Source: MGBC163016 sp964462135
GTDB taxonomy: Bacteria; Actinomycetota; Coriobacteriia; Coriobacteriales; Eggerthellaceae
Length of the DNA stretch: 42,663 nucleotides
NCBI GenBank assembly: GCA_964462135.1
Contig: CAYWWK010000017.1
Span: forward strand, 1-42,663
Direction of reading: 5' to 3'
This document shows positions 17,349-25,773 of the stretch, piece after piece. A program made the position numbers and the translations under genes. How positions within the stretch are numbered: the stretch's first letter is position 1; the number at the start of each line of letters is the position of its first letter. The notes below the pieces were generated by a model. It made no database searches, was not told the DNA's origin, and saw nothing but the letters and a program-made list of their open reading frames with translations.

Positions 17349-19469
17349 ATGAAAGTCGTATACATCGGAGCCAATGATGCCTTGGCGGGAACAGTGGTCG
17401 AGCGCTTGGCCCAAGAGGGCAACGACGTCTATTTCCTGTCGGAGGAGCCCCTTCCCCGTAAGATGAAGAAGGACGCCCTGTATCGCTTCTATCGCAAGCC
17501 TCGCAAGGGGCAGAACTTCGAGCAGCTTCTGGAGTCCTTGGCGCCTGACTGTGTGGTATTCGCCGGAAGCCATTACCTTGACGGCCGCACGAGGGGGCAA
17601 TCGGACGCGGAGGTTACCCTGTTGGCCAAGTCGTTACGCGCCGTGGCTGGTCTTCCGCAGGTGCGGTTCATCCTGCTGTCCTCAACGGCGGTGTATGGAA
17701 ACACTCAGGGCGCTGTGGATGAAGGAGCCCTCCTTGCCGCCTTCGACGAAACGGGGATGCGCTTCATCCGCGAGGAACGGCTGCTTGATCTGTACCGGGA
17801 GCGCTACGACATGGACACGGCGGTCATTCGCGTTTCGCAGGTCTACACGGATCGTCCGCAGGAAGGCGGAAGTGATCTGGCGAGCCAGGCCTTCACCGCC
17901 GTCATCCGTGGGGATCAACGCATGGTGGCCGATGTGTTCCAGCCGCTTCATGTTTCCGATCTGGCGGATGCTGTGAAGCGCGTGGTCGATGATGGGAAGC
18001 CGGGCGTATACAACGTCTGCGGCAGTGTCGAACTGTCGGCGCAGCGCCTGTACGATCTTGCCTGTCAGCAGCTTGATCTCTACGAGGATGATATTCAGTG
18101 GGAAGAACCGACTGTCATCACGCTGGCCGACAGCGGTCGCATTCGACGCGACTTGGGGTGGAATGACTTCCGTAATCTGGAGGATCAGCTGCAGAAAGGC
18201 GAGGTCTCCTTCGCCTACGCCCCCAAGGAGGGGAATGCGAAGAAGAAGCAGGGTATCCCGAAGGTCGTTCGCCAGGTGATCGAGAACCTCCTGATCTTCG
18301 CGGCATTCTTCGCCCTAGAGCTTCTGTGCGGACCTCATGAGCTTTTCTCCCAGATCAACTGGCTGATGATCTACGTCATCCTGATTGCCGTTTCTTACAA
18401 TGTCTATCAAAGCGCCCTTGCTGCGGGGCTGGCCAGCATCGCTTATCTGGTCACGCAGAACCTGAACGTGGTAGAGCCCAATACGTTCTACTCCTACGCC
18501 GGCAGCGTTCTGGTCATCGTGGAGTTCGTGTTCTTGGGACTGGTGGTCAGCTACACCACCAACATGCTACGCGAGCATCTTCGCAGCAGTGAACTGGATT
18601 TGGACCTGCTTCAGGACGAGTACGATGACTTGAAGGCGGTCAACGATGAGAACGTGCTCATCAAGAACGAATACGAGCAGCGCCTCCTGACGTCCAAGAC
18701 GGGCTTCCCGAAGCTCTACGAGATGACAAGTCGGCTGATGGTCCAGGAGCCTGATCGCATCCTGATGGAGACGATGCAGGTGGTCTCAGAATTGATTGGC
18801 ACCAGCACCGTGGCTGTCTATCAGGGTGAGCTGGGCAATCCGTATCTGCGCTTGGTGGGTGCGCTGAGCGAGGATTCCGCCATGGAGGGCAAGACGTGGA
18901 ACCTTTCCGACTGGCCGCATATCTACGATGCGGTGGAGAAGGGAGAACTGTACCAAGGCAAGTTCGGCAGCGGAGAGCCAGCCGTCGTGCTGCCCGTGGT
19001 TGGCCAAGATGCCTCCGTGGCCGTGATCCTCATCAAGCGGCTTCCTTTCGAATCGGAATCCCTGTACCACATCAACCTGCTGAAGACCCTTTCGCTGCTA
19101 CTGCGCGATTCCATGGAGAAGGCACTGCAGTACGACGATCTGGCTCGGAAGGATCGCTACGTGAAGGATACGGACATCCTGAAGCCGAAGGCGTTTCTGG
19201 ACAGGCTGCTCATTGCGGATGAGAAAGCGGAGAAGGGTTTGGCGGAATACTGTGTGGTTGAGCTTGTCCATTCAGGCTCCCAGAAGAAGGCAGCCCAGGT
19301 TGCGGGTGAGATGCTGCGAGTGACGGACTGCTTGGGAACCGACAAGGAAGGGAAGCTGTATGCGCTTTTGAGCAACACTGGTCCTGAGAATCTGGAACAG
19401 CTGCAGAAGCGTCTCTCGGCATCTGGGGTGGAGGCTCGCTTGATCCAAGAAGCGGCGATGGTTGACTGA
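17349..19469 (+). CDS. pelD: SDR-PelD fusion, probable c-di-GMP receptor of the Pel complex
   Basis: A 706-residue protein. Residues 1-290 are an SDR/epimerase-like domain (KVVYIGANDALAG, LLSSTAVYGN, VSDLADAVKRVV). The catalytic YxxxK position reads F139-I-R-E-E143, so it looks inactive. About four membrane helices lie at 307-415, then a coiled coil, a GAF domain (about 455-600) and a degenerate GGDEF domain. There, RVTDCLGTDKEGKLYALL lines up residue for residue with the usual RxxD...GGDEF segment: the I-site Arg657 and Asp660 are kept, while GGDEF has become KEGKL. That is the PelD pattern, in which c-di-GMP binding switches on polymer export. P. aeruginosa PelD lacks the SDR part. AGCGGAGAAGAG precedes the ATG. 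Confidence 0.85.
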   Translation: MKVVYIGANDALAGTVVERLAQEGNDVYFLSEEPLPRKMKKDALYRFYRKPRKGQNFEQLLESLAPDCVVFAGSHYLDGRTRGQSDAEVTLLAKSLRAVAGLPQVRFILLSSTAVYGNTQGAVDEGALLAAFDETGMRFIREERLLDLYRERYDMDTAVIRVSQVYTDRPQEGGSDLASQAFTAVIRGDQRMVADVFQPLHVSDLADAVKRVVDDGKPGVYNVCGSVELSAQRLYDLACQQLDLYEDDIQWEEPTVITLADSGRIRRDLGWNDFRNLEDQLQKGEVSFAYAPKEGNAKKKQGIPKVVRQVIENLLIFAAFFALELLCGPHELFSQINWLMIYVILIAVSYNVYQSALAAGLASIAYLVTQNLNVVEPNTFYSYAGSVLVIVEFVFLGLVVSYTTNMLREHLRSSELDLDLLQDEYDDLKAVNDENVLIKNEYEQRLLTSKTGFPKLYEMTSRLMVQEPDRILMETMQVVSELIGTSTVAVYQGELGNPYLRLVGALSEDSAMEGKTWNLSDWPHIYDAVEKGELYQGKFGSGEPAVVLPVVGQDASVAVILIKRLPFESESLYHINLLKTLSLLLRDSMEKALQYDDLARKDRYVKDTDILKPKAFLDRLLIADEKAEKGLAEYCVVELVHSGSQKKAAQVAGEMLRVTDCLGTDKEGKLYALLSNTGPENLEQLQKRLSASGVEARLIQEAAMVD

Positions 19470-19498
19470 ATTCCAGGGATGAGAGCGAGGCGGTGATC

Positions 19499-20413
19499 AT
19501 GGCAGCGATTGCGTTGGGATGCTTTCTGGTGGCGAACTTCGTCGTGGCGGTGGTATGTGCCATTGCGAAGGGAGTCAAGCAGGGCGGTATTGCTCTGGGA
19601 TTGTTCTTGGTAGCGCTGCCGGGCCTTGGGCTTCTCATCTACTTCGTGCCCGTGCTCTTGCGGAGGTTCCAGAAGGGGGCTGGTGTCGATCGTGAGGCTG
19701 TTCTGACCCATGCCTTCGAGATCGAGCGTCAGCCTGAGCATCCTGATATGGAAGAGGCGCTGAACGTCGTACCTGTGGAGGATGCGATGGCCGTGAGCGG
19801 GAACGCTGAGAAGCGGGCTCTGTTGCTTGACCAGCTGAAGAGGGATCTGCAGGAGAACTACAAGGTGCTGCTGGTGGCAGGACAGGACGAGGATTCAGAG
19901 TCGGCTCATTACGTGGCGGCCGCGAAGATGGAGATATACCGCCTGCAACAGGCGCGATGGCTGGAGTGTCGCAGAGATCTGGAGGAGAACCCCGACGACC
20001 CGGAGTGTTTCCATCGGGCATGCGACGTGCTTGAGGAGATGTTGGAGAGCGGTGTGCTTTCAGAGCGGGAGGAAGGGGCCTACCGGAAGCGCCTGTGTGC
20101 CTTGATCGAGGAACGGATCGTGGCCGACGAGACCATGATCTCCCAGCACGAATACGAGGAATATCTGGACGCGTTGGTGGAGTTGGGTGAGTGCCGTCAA
20201 GCCGAACGCCTCTGGGCAAGCCATGCTGACCGCATGCGAAGTGAGAGATCCTATCAAACCATGCTGAGGATGTTCTATCAAGAAGGCAACTTGCAAAGGT
20301 TCGAGGAGGTTCTGGATGATCTGCGCCAGAACCGTCAAGTGAGGCTTTCTCCCCAAGGATTGGAACAACTGCGGTATTGGCTTGGTCGCGTTCAGCCCAC
20401 CGGCACGGTTTGA
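19499..20413 (+). CDS. pelE: PelE-like membrane/TPR protein
   Basis: A 304-residue protein with two N-terminal membrane helices (about 2-24 and 29-55), followed by a long helical cytoplasmic part resembling TPR repeats (about 120-300, e.g. DDPECFHRACDVLEEMLESG and EYEEYLDALVELGECRQAERL). This matches PelE, which joins PelD and PelG in the membrane complex. A GTG at 19493 is possible, but GAGG lies only two bases from it; the ATG at 19499 is better spaced. It follows pelD by 29 bases and ends the operon; no strong terminator is visible downstream. Sequence likeness is weak, and the call rests on architecture and position. Confidence 0.75.
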   Translation: MAAIALGCFLVANFVVAVVCAIAKGVKQGGIALGLFLVALPGLGLLIYFVPVLLRRFQKGAGVDREAVLTHAFEIERQPEHPDMEEALNVVPVEDAMAVSGNAEKRALLLDQLKRDLQENYKVLLVAGQDEDSESAHYVAAAKMEIYRLQQARWLECRRDLEENPDDPECFHRACDVLEEMLESGVLSEREEGAYRKRLCALIEERIVADETMISQHEYEEYLDALVELGECRQAERLWASHADRMRSERSYQTMLRMFYQEGNLQRFEEVLDDLRQNRQVRLSPQGLEQLRYWLGRVQPTGTV

Positions 20414-20849
20414 TGAGGGTGTACCTGCGGAATTATCCGGCATTCCAGGCAATCATGCAGCAGCCCTTGGGACATGTTCCGACGTAGCGCAGGCTTCAGC
20501 CTGCGCCCCTCTTCGCAAGCTAAAGCTTGCGCTACGGAAAGAACGTACCGGATGAGACCGTAGCGAAGACTCTAGCGTAGGTCGTCCGCGAAGCGACGAC
20601 CTGCCCTACCCGGAACAACCCCTCGACGTAGGGCAAGGCACACGCTTCGCGTGATGCCTTCCGCTACAGCAGACGGCTTCCTCTGCAGGAACTGCAAGCC
20701 GCATGCTTCGCTCGGATCGACCCCCCCCCTACACGAAGGGGTCCGGATCGACCTCTACAGGAGAGACGATGCGTTACCCTCATAGGGGCGGATTCTGGGG
20801 TCCGCCTTTCATGGTGGATGGGTAAACCATGGCATTTTGGGGTTCTTTT
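20414..20849. repeat. Gene-free stretch filled with CGTAGCG-type hairpin repeats
   Basis: It contains CGTAGCGCAGGCT-tc-AGCCTGCGC from 20483, CGCAAGCT-aa-AGCTTGCG near 20515, and a copy of the 9607-type repeat (20573-20614, stem AGGTCGTCcgcgaagcGACGACCT). It also has a poly-C run near 20722 and a relative of the 275-305 hairpin. No gene is supported. The stretch ends at the regulatory element that starts at 20850. Confidence 0.65.
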
Positions 20850-20986
20850 GGCTGTCATTTGAGTGGCATTTCAAAAAAGTCGAAAAACAACATCTTCCGA
20901 AGGGCCCATCGAGGCGTTGTACAGGCAAAACATGATGTGACAGGGTAAAAGAACGCCTCAAACGGGCATCTTTTCGAACCCTGTCA
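20850..20986 (+). promoter_or_regulatory. Shared upstream element with TGACAGGG inverted repeat, copy B
   Basis: GGCTGTCATTTGAGTGGCAT matches copy A at 10072. The inverted repeat is TGACAGGGT (20938-20946) / ACCCTGTCA (20978-20986). A second pairing, AAGAACG with CGTTCTT, could form an alternative stem. It stands about 239 bases upstream of the surface-protein start. Confidence 0.6.
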
Positions 20987-21096
20987 CGTTCTTGTCAGCG
21001 CGGATAGCCGTTCACCTGATTCCTGAACTGTTGTTGACGCAGGCGAAAATGAGAGAAAAGGCGTATCCAAGCTGTAACGAAACCGTCAATCGGCCT

Positions 21097-21147
21097 TATA
21101 ATTCAGCCTATCAAAAGGCATCGGTGCGCCCTTGCGAACACCGATGC
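21097..21147 (+). promoter_or_regulatory. TATAAT and leader hairpin before the InlB-repeat protein
   Basis: A perfect TATAAT (21097-21102) has no clear -35. Just downstream, GCATCGGTG (21118-21126) pairs perfectly with CACCGATGC (21139-21147); this hairpin would lie in the 5' leader of the mRNA and could act on stability or translation. Confidence 0.45.
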
Positions 21148-21176
21148 TCAAGGGGAGAAAGAGCAAGGAGAAGATC

Positions 21177-23388
21177 ATGGGAATGCTGGAACGCTTGAGT
21201 GACGTTCGGGGAACGATCGAAGGGAAGATCGTTGCCATCGTGCTGGCAATCCTTCTGCTGCTGCCACTGGCAAGCATCAGAGCGTTCGCCGACGATGAGG
21301 AAGTCGCCGATACGCAAGCAGCTGTGGAAGTCACCGAGGCTGTTGAAGAGCCTGAAGCTGCACCTGCTGATGAGCCGGCAGATGACGTGCCGGCTGTAGA
21401 GGTGGAGGAAACCGAAGATCCGGTGGTTGATCCTCAACCGGAAGAGGAAGCACCGGCTATCACCGAAGACACGGATGATGCCGATGAGGGTACCGTAGAC
21501 GCTGCTGACGAAGCCGTGCCCGCTGTGGTGCAGGACTTCCTTGATGCCGTCAAGGCCCTTGAGGACTTCGGTGCGGTGGATGAATCCAATGCTGATGCCT
21601 TTGCCGCGTTGGGCGAGAAGGCCATGGATGCCTACGAAGCCGTGCAGAACGCCAACCTTGAAGAGTTTGAAGGCGTCCCTGAGGCACTTGCCAAGCTCAC
21701 TGAGATGATGAATGCCCTGACAGGTGATGAAGCCGCCGTGGTGGCCGATGATGAATACGGTTTCAGGCTGTATTTTGATGCCAACGGTGGGACCGGTGCG
21801 CCTGAATCTATGTACGACCCTGATCCGAACAATGGGTACTTTCAACTTCCAGATCTGACGCCGACGAAGCCCGGATATACGTTCGTGGAATGGCGTGATG
21901 CTGAAAATGACAGAACCTACAAACCCCTTGGTTCAATCCTTCTTACAAGTAAGCACGAGGCGACTCTTAAAGCTGTGTGGGAGCTCAAGACCCCTGATAA
22001 CGGTTATGGAAGCTACACGATCTCGCTGGATCTGAACGGTCTTGAGAGCGAGGCTTATCCGGATGGTCTTCCGTACACTATCATTGGTGTCAAGTGGGAT
22101 GCCCAGATTGTTCGCGCTGTTGAGGAGACGTGGGAGAATCGCATCAATCTGCCAGCTGAAACGGTGAGCAATGGTACGGTTACGCTTTCTCGCGATGGGA
22201 ATTCGCACCGTTACATAGGAACCATCAATCCCACCATCTGCTCTTTCTTTGATGGAGCGCCTACCAATACCAGCGAATTCGACTATCGGGATCATTATCG
22301 TACGGAGATCACGCTGGTCTTCCCCGAGTCTTCGCTGAATATCCGTGGATATGAGTTGGTTGCTCCGGCGTACTCCATGCTGTTGCAAGCTCCTGGTTCT
22401 GTTTCCCAAGGAACGTTCCCCCATCGCATTCAACTATCAGGCTATGCCAAGGCTTGAGGTGAAATGGTACGACGGCAATCCCAACGACTTCAGCAGCACG
22501 CTGCCGATAGAAGATGAGAATGGGTATCCACAAGGCAATATCAGCCTTGGCAAGTTGCTTCAAGAGAACAACACCGATTACTATCTTGGTGACACCATCA
22601 ATGCATCGCAGGATCCAACATGGTTCGAAGCCATGAATGAGCTTTCATCTATGTATAACTGGTCTGGGTGGCGTGATGTTGTCAAAGGGAATACCCTGTA
22701 TCGCATTGCCCAGTGGGTTCAGGTTCAGAGCCAGTACACCGTGGTTTGGAATGATGGCAACGATCAGATCGTCAAGACCCAGATAATGACATGGGATGAG
22801 ATTTCCAGGATCAACGATGCTGACCATCCGGCGCTTGACCCTCGGGAGGGCTACAAGTTCATCGAGTGGATCAATCAGGGCTTTGATGGAATGAACTATG
22901 TCTTCAGGGCCCAGTGGGAAGAGATCGTTCCTGATCCGGTTGATCCCGTTGACCCAGAGAATCCGGACATCCCGGACAATCCGAATCCTGTTGATCCCGT
23001 GATACCCGTCATTCCGGTTGTTCCTGATACCCCGCCTGCGGTTGAGACCACTCAAGAGGCGGCTGAGGCTGCGGCTCCTGTGGTGACGCTGGCTGACGTG
23101 CCCGCTCTGTTCACCGCCGTGACTGATGCTGTGGCAGACTTCATGGATACGCCGGTGCTCGGCGAGCCAGAGCCTATCGCGGAGGCCATCGACGACAGTG
23201 AGAACCCGTTGGCGGGTGTCCAAGGTGATGGTGAAGAAGGCGGTCTGCAGGCCTTCACGTGGGGTGATTACTACATCGTCATCGGTGTGGCGGCAGTGGC
23301 CATCTTCGCGGGCGGTGCGCTTCTCCGCCGGTATCGCATCAATCGCATGGCGGCCGTTGCTGAAGAGGATTCGAGCAACGAGAAGTAA
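21177..23388 (+). pseudogene. InlB-repeat surface protein, split by a frameshift in a C5 run
   Basis: The frame from ATG 21177 (AAGGAGAA upstream; MGMLERLSDVRGTIEGK head identical in layout to that at 3102) stops at 22457. A second frame carries the rest to 23388. Removing one C from CCCCC at 22418-22422 joins them smoothly (…GTF-PIAFNYQAMPRLEVKW), giving about 736 residues. The joined protein has a 38-residue signal, a long acidic region and a Listeria-Bacteroides/InlB-type repeat (about 197-270, YFDANGG, GYTFVEW). A second, related repeat lies nearer the C-terminus (GYKFIEW). These are followed by a PDPVDP spacer, TPVLG, a membrane helix and RR. The break may be a sequencing error, a recent mutation or slippage. 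No start signal favours an independent second gene. The role is probably adhesion. Confidence 0.75.
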
Positions 23389-23417
23389 GAGAGTTTCTCA
23401 GAAATTCCACCAATGCG

Positions 23418-23450
23418 AAGAGGGCGGCCATATGGCCGCCCTCTTTTTTT
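23418..23450. terminator. Strong terminator between convergent genes
   Basis: AAGAGGGCGGCCA-TA-TGGCCGCCCTCTT is a near-perfect palindrome (23418-23445) running into a T-tract on the plus strand. It ends the surface-protein transcript and may also serve the convergent DUF362 gene, though A-rich sequence on the other side is short. Confidence 0.9.
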
Positions 23451-23467
23451 GTATCGTAGGTCGTCTG

Positions 23468-24358
23468 CTACGGAATTACGATCAGTTCGTATTCCTTCGA
23501 TCCGTATCCCAAACGCGCCGCATCATCGATGATCTTCGTTCCGTGCTTGGAATCAACGCGCTCCATGAAATGGTCGCGCCCGGGATCGTCGGAGTTCTTG
23601 ACGGCATCGATGCAGGCCTGGTCGATGGCAACCGGGTCAAGCGAAGCGAAGATGCCGATATCAGCCATGCAGGGGTCCTCGGCAACTGCGCAGCAGTCGC
23701 AGTCAATGGACAGGTTGCAGGCGATGTTCACGAAGGCAAGGTTGCTTCCGAAGTGATTCACTACGGTTTCGGCTGCCTCAGCCATGGCCTCGATGAAGTC
23801 ATCCTGTTCGGCATGCTTGTCCCAGAAATCCCCTTGGTTCAAAGACTGGGCTCCGGTATGGATGTTCACCTTGCCCTGATTGGAGGCACAGCCAATGGAA
23901 AGCTGCTTCAAGGCTCCGCCAAAGCCTCCCATGGGGTGTCCTTTGAAATGTGACAGGACCAGCATGGAAGCATAGTTCGCAAGATGGCCGCCAACGCGAT
24001 TCTCTTTCAGGACGCGTCCATTCTCAATGGGGAAGATGATGTCTGTCGAAGGCCCTTCGGCATCCATGATGTCCACGTCGAACACCTCAGACCATCCATG
24101 GGCAGCCATCAGCTTCTCGTGCTTTTCAGTGGTATCGCGGGCCCCGTCGTAGGCGGTGTTGCATTCCACCACGGTGCCATCAACCTCTTTCACCATGGGA
24201 ATCATGAATTCGGGACGCAGGTAGTTCTGATTGCCCTCTTCGCCGGAGTGCACCTTCACGGCCACTTTGCCGGGAAGCTTCACCCCAAGCTTCTCATAGA
24301 GCGCGACGACGTTTTCAGGAGTGATGTTCTTGGAGAAATAGACCTTGGGCTTTGCCAT
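23468..24358 (-). CDS. DUF362 domain protein
   Basis: A 296-residue cytoplasmic protein of the DUF362 family. The start at 24358 (MAKPKVYFSKN) is chosen because GGAAGGAGCCTC precedes it; an open frame reaches 29 codons further without a ribosome site. Family features: VAVKVHSGEEGNQNYLRP, HFKGHPMGGFGGALKQLSIG, and the Cys-rich CNLSIDCDCCAVAEDPCMAD followed by DIGIFASLDPVAID. Family members are widespread in anaerobes and are suspected to bind metals or Fe-S clusters; no reaction is established. It is downstream of the ClC channel gene with a 76-base gap and may share its transcript. Confidence 0.85.
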   Translation of the reverse strand: MAKPKVYFSKNITPENVVALYEKLGVKLPGKVAVKVHSGEEGNQNYLRPEFMIPMVKEVDGTVVECNTAYDGARDTTEKHEKLMAAHGWSEVFDVDIMDAEGPSTDIIFPIENGRVLKENRVGGHLANYASMLVLSHFKGHPMGGFGGALKQLSIGCASNQGKVNIHTGAQSLNQGDFWDKHAEQDDFIEAMAEAAETVVNHFGSNLAFVNIACNLSIDCDCCAVAEDPCMADIGIFASLDPVAIDQACIDAVKNSDDPGRDHFMERVDSKHGTKIIDDAARLGYGSKEYELIVIP

Positions 24359-24434
24359 GAGGCTCCTTCCATTGTCATTGCTATCAAGGGCAATGATACT
24401 GCTTGAAGTGAGGTTCAAGGCAAGTTGCTCACAG

Positions 24435-25691
24435 CTATTTCGCAACCCAACGCTGGGGCACGGGAATCAGAGCGCCCAAAGCGGCGGCAAGCAGCAGCAC
24501 GGGAGCCGCCTTCAAGGGAAACACGAGGAACAGAAGCACCATGGTCATGAGAGGCTGTCGCATGATGGACCCGACCAGTGCTCCCGTGACCGCGCACAAA
24601 GCGAAGGTGGGATCGATGCCAGTGAGGGCTGCAGCGCCATAGCCCAAGGAGATGCCAGCGAAGATGACGGGGAAGAAGTGACCGCCGCGCCAACCAAGAT
24701 TGAGGCACAGTTGGGTGGCGAACACCTTGAGGAATCCGGTGGCGACAAGCAACCCTGCACTGAGGCCCATCCATTGCTCAGCAAGCTGCTCTGTCTGTGC
24801 TTCGCCAGCGAACAGGGTGAAGGGAAGCGCGGTTCCCAAGCAACCCAGTATGACTCCGGCAATCACAGGCTTCACGATGATGTGGTTGCCCAATGACGAT
24901 GAGACCGTGCGTGCCAACGCTCCGAAAGGAAAGAACAGCCAGCCAGCAATCGCTCCCAGGGCAACAAGGGGGATCATCCAAATGAGCTCATTCTGTCCGA
25001 TCATGATGCTGGAGAAGTGGGGCAGCCCTCCATCGTTGCCGAACAACAGGCCAAGCCCGGTCATGGTCCCCAAGGCCCCCGCAACGGCCAGAACGTATAT
25101 CGCGGCTTTGGTGCCCTTTCCCACACTCAGTTTTACGTCGCTGATGGGATGTCTGCCGTCAGAGTCATCAGCTGACCCCACCAAGGGAACGGCAAGCCCG
25201 AAGAGGGGTGTGGCGAAAATGGCGGATATCACTGCTGCCGTTCCCGCTTCAGCCAGTTCGCGCATCTCGGCACCCACGAAGCGCAACCGGTCGCCCACCC
25301 ACGTGCACAAACCTGCGATGACACCGGTGAGACCAGCCTCAGGGCCAATGGAGCCGCCGAACAGAAGGGGAAGCAATGCGCCGAAGAAGGAGGGTCCGAT
25401 GGTCTGGTAGTCATAGCGGCCTGTTTCCTTCACCTTCGCCACGACCGTGTTCATGTCATCGGGATACGCGCCAATATGCTTGGTGAAGAGGCCAATGGCC
25501 AACCCTCCCAGAGTGCAGAAGGCGATGGGGTAGAAGAAGGCCGGCAATCCGGCTTGGTCGAGACAGGTGGGCACCACGTCCCAGAGCAGATGGATGCCTT
25601 GATTCATGAGGAAGAAGAACGCCCATGTGAAGGCGCCGGCAAAGGCACCGAATGCGATAGTCAACAGGGCGAAGAGGAAGCGCTTTCCCAT
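24435..25691 (-). CDS. ClC-family chloride channel or transporter
   Basis: A 418-residue polytopic membrane protein of the ClC superfamily, closest by eye to the YfeO-like branch. Seen: GGSIGPEAGLTGVIAG, the G-x-x-G-P-E motif holding the gating-type Glu, and about ten or more hydrophobic helices. No CBS domains follow, as in the short prokaryotic forms. Two ATGs are possible: at 25700 the AAAGG touches the codon, while the ATG at 25691 has a nine-base gap, so 25691 is preferred. The start codons lie inside a 14-bp inverted repeat (25688-25730), which suggests translational control. The transported anion is not evident; it may be chloride or another halide. Confidence 0.85.
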   Translation of the reverse strand: MGKRFLFALLTIAFGAFAGAFTWAFFFLMNQGIHLLWDVVPTCLDQAGLPAFFYPIAFCTLGGLAIGLFTKHIGAYPDDMNTVVAKVKETGRYDYQTIGPSFFGALLPLLFGGSIGPEAGLTGVIAGLCTWVGDRLRFVGAEMRELAEAGTAAVISAIFATPLFGLAVPLVGSADDSDGRHPISDVKLSVGKGTKAAIYVLAVAGALGTMTGLGLLFGNDGGLPHFSSIMIGQNELIWMIPLVALGAIAGWLFFPFGALARTVSSSLGNHIIVKPVIAGVILGCLGTALPFTLFAGEAQTEQLAEQWMGLSAGLLVATGFLKVFATQLCLNLGWRGGHFFPVIFAGISLGYGAAALTGIDPTFALCAVTGALVGSIMRQPLMTMVLLFLVFPLKAAPVLLLAAALGALIPVPQRWVAK

Positions 25692-25730
25692 ACAGGGCAT
25701 CCTTTCAGACGATCAAGATGCCCTGTATGG
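25688..25730 (-). promoter_or_regulatory. Perfect 14-bp inverted repeat covering the ClC start codon
   Basis: CCATACAGGGCATC (25688-25701) and GATGCCCTGTATGG (25717-25730) are exact inverse complements with a 15-base spacer. In the mRNA the ribosome site AAAGG would sit at the loop edge and both candidate ATGs inside the 3' arm. This is an obvious means to hide the start. It resembles no fluoride riboswitch that I know. Confidence 0.75.
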
Positions 25731-25773
25731 TACCAGCATTCGTAGGATATCAGCCTGTGTTACGTGAGCCTCA

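Noticed and set aside
22345..23388. Independent gene starting at 22345
   Set aside because: Its first 30 codons are an out-of-frame reading of the surface-protein gene, no ribosome site is present, and deleting one C upstream joins it to the preceding frame.
25688..25730. Fluoride riboswitch before the ClC gene
   Set aside because: The region is a plain perfect inverted repeat without the conserved fluoride-aptamer bases, and the gene lacks the ClC-F type motif that I would expect.
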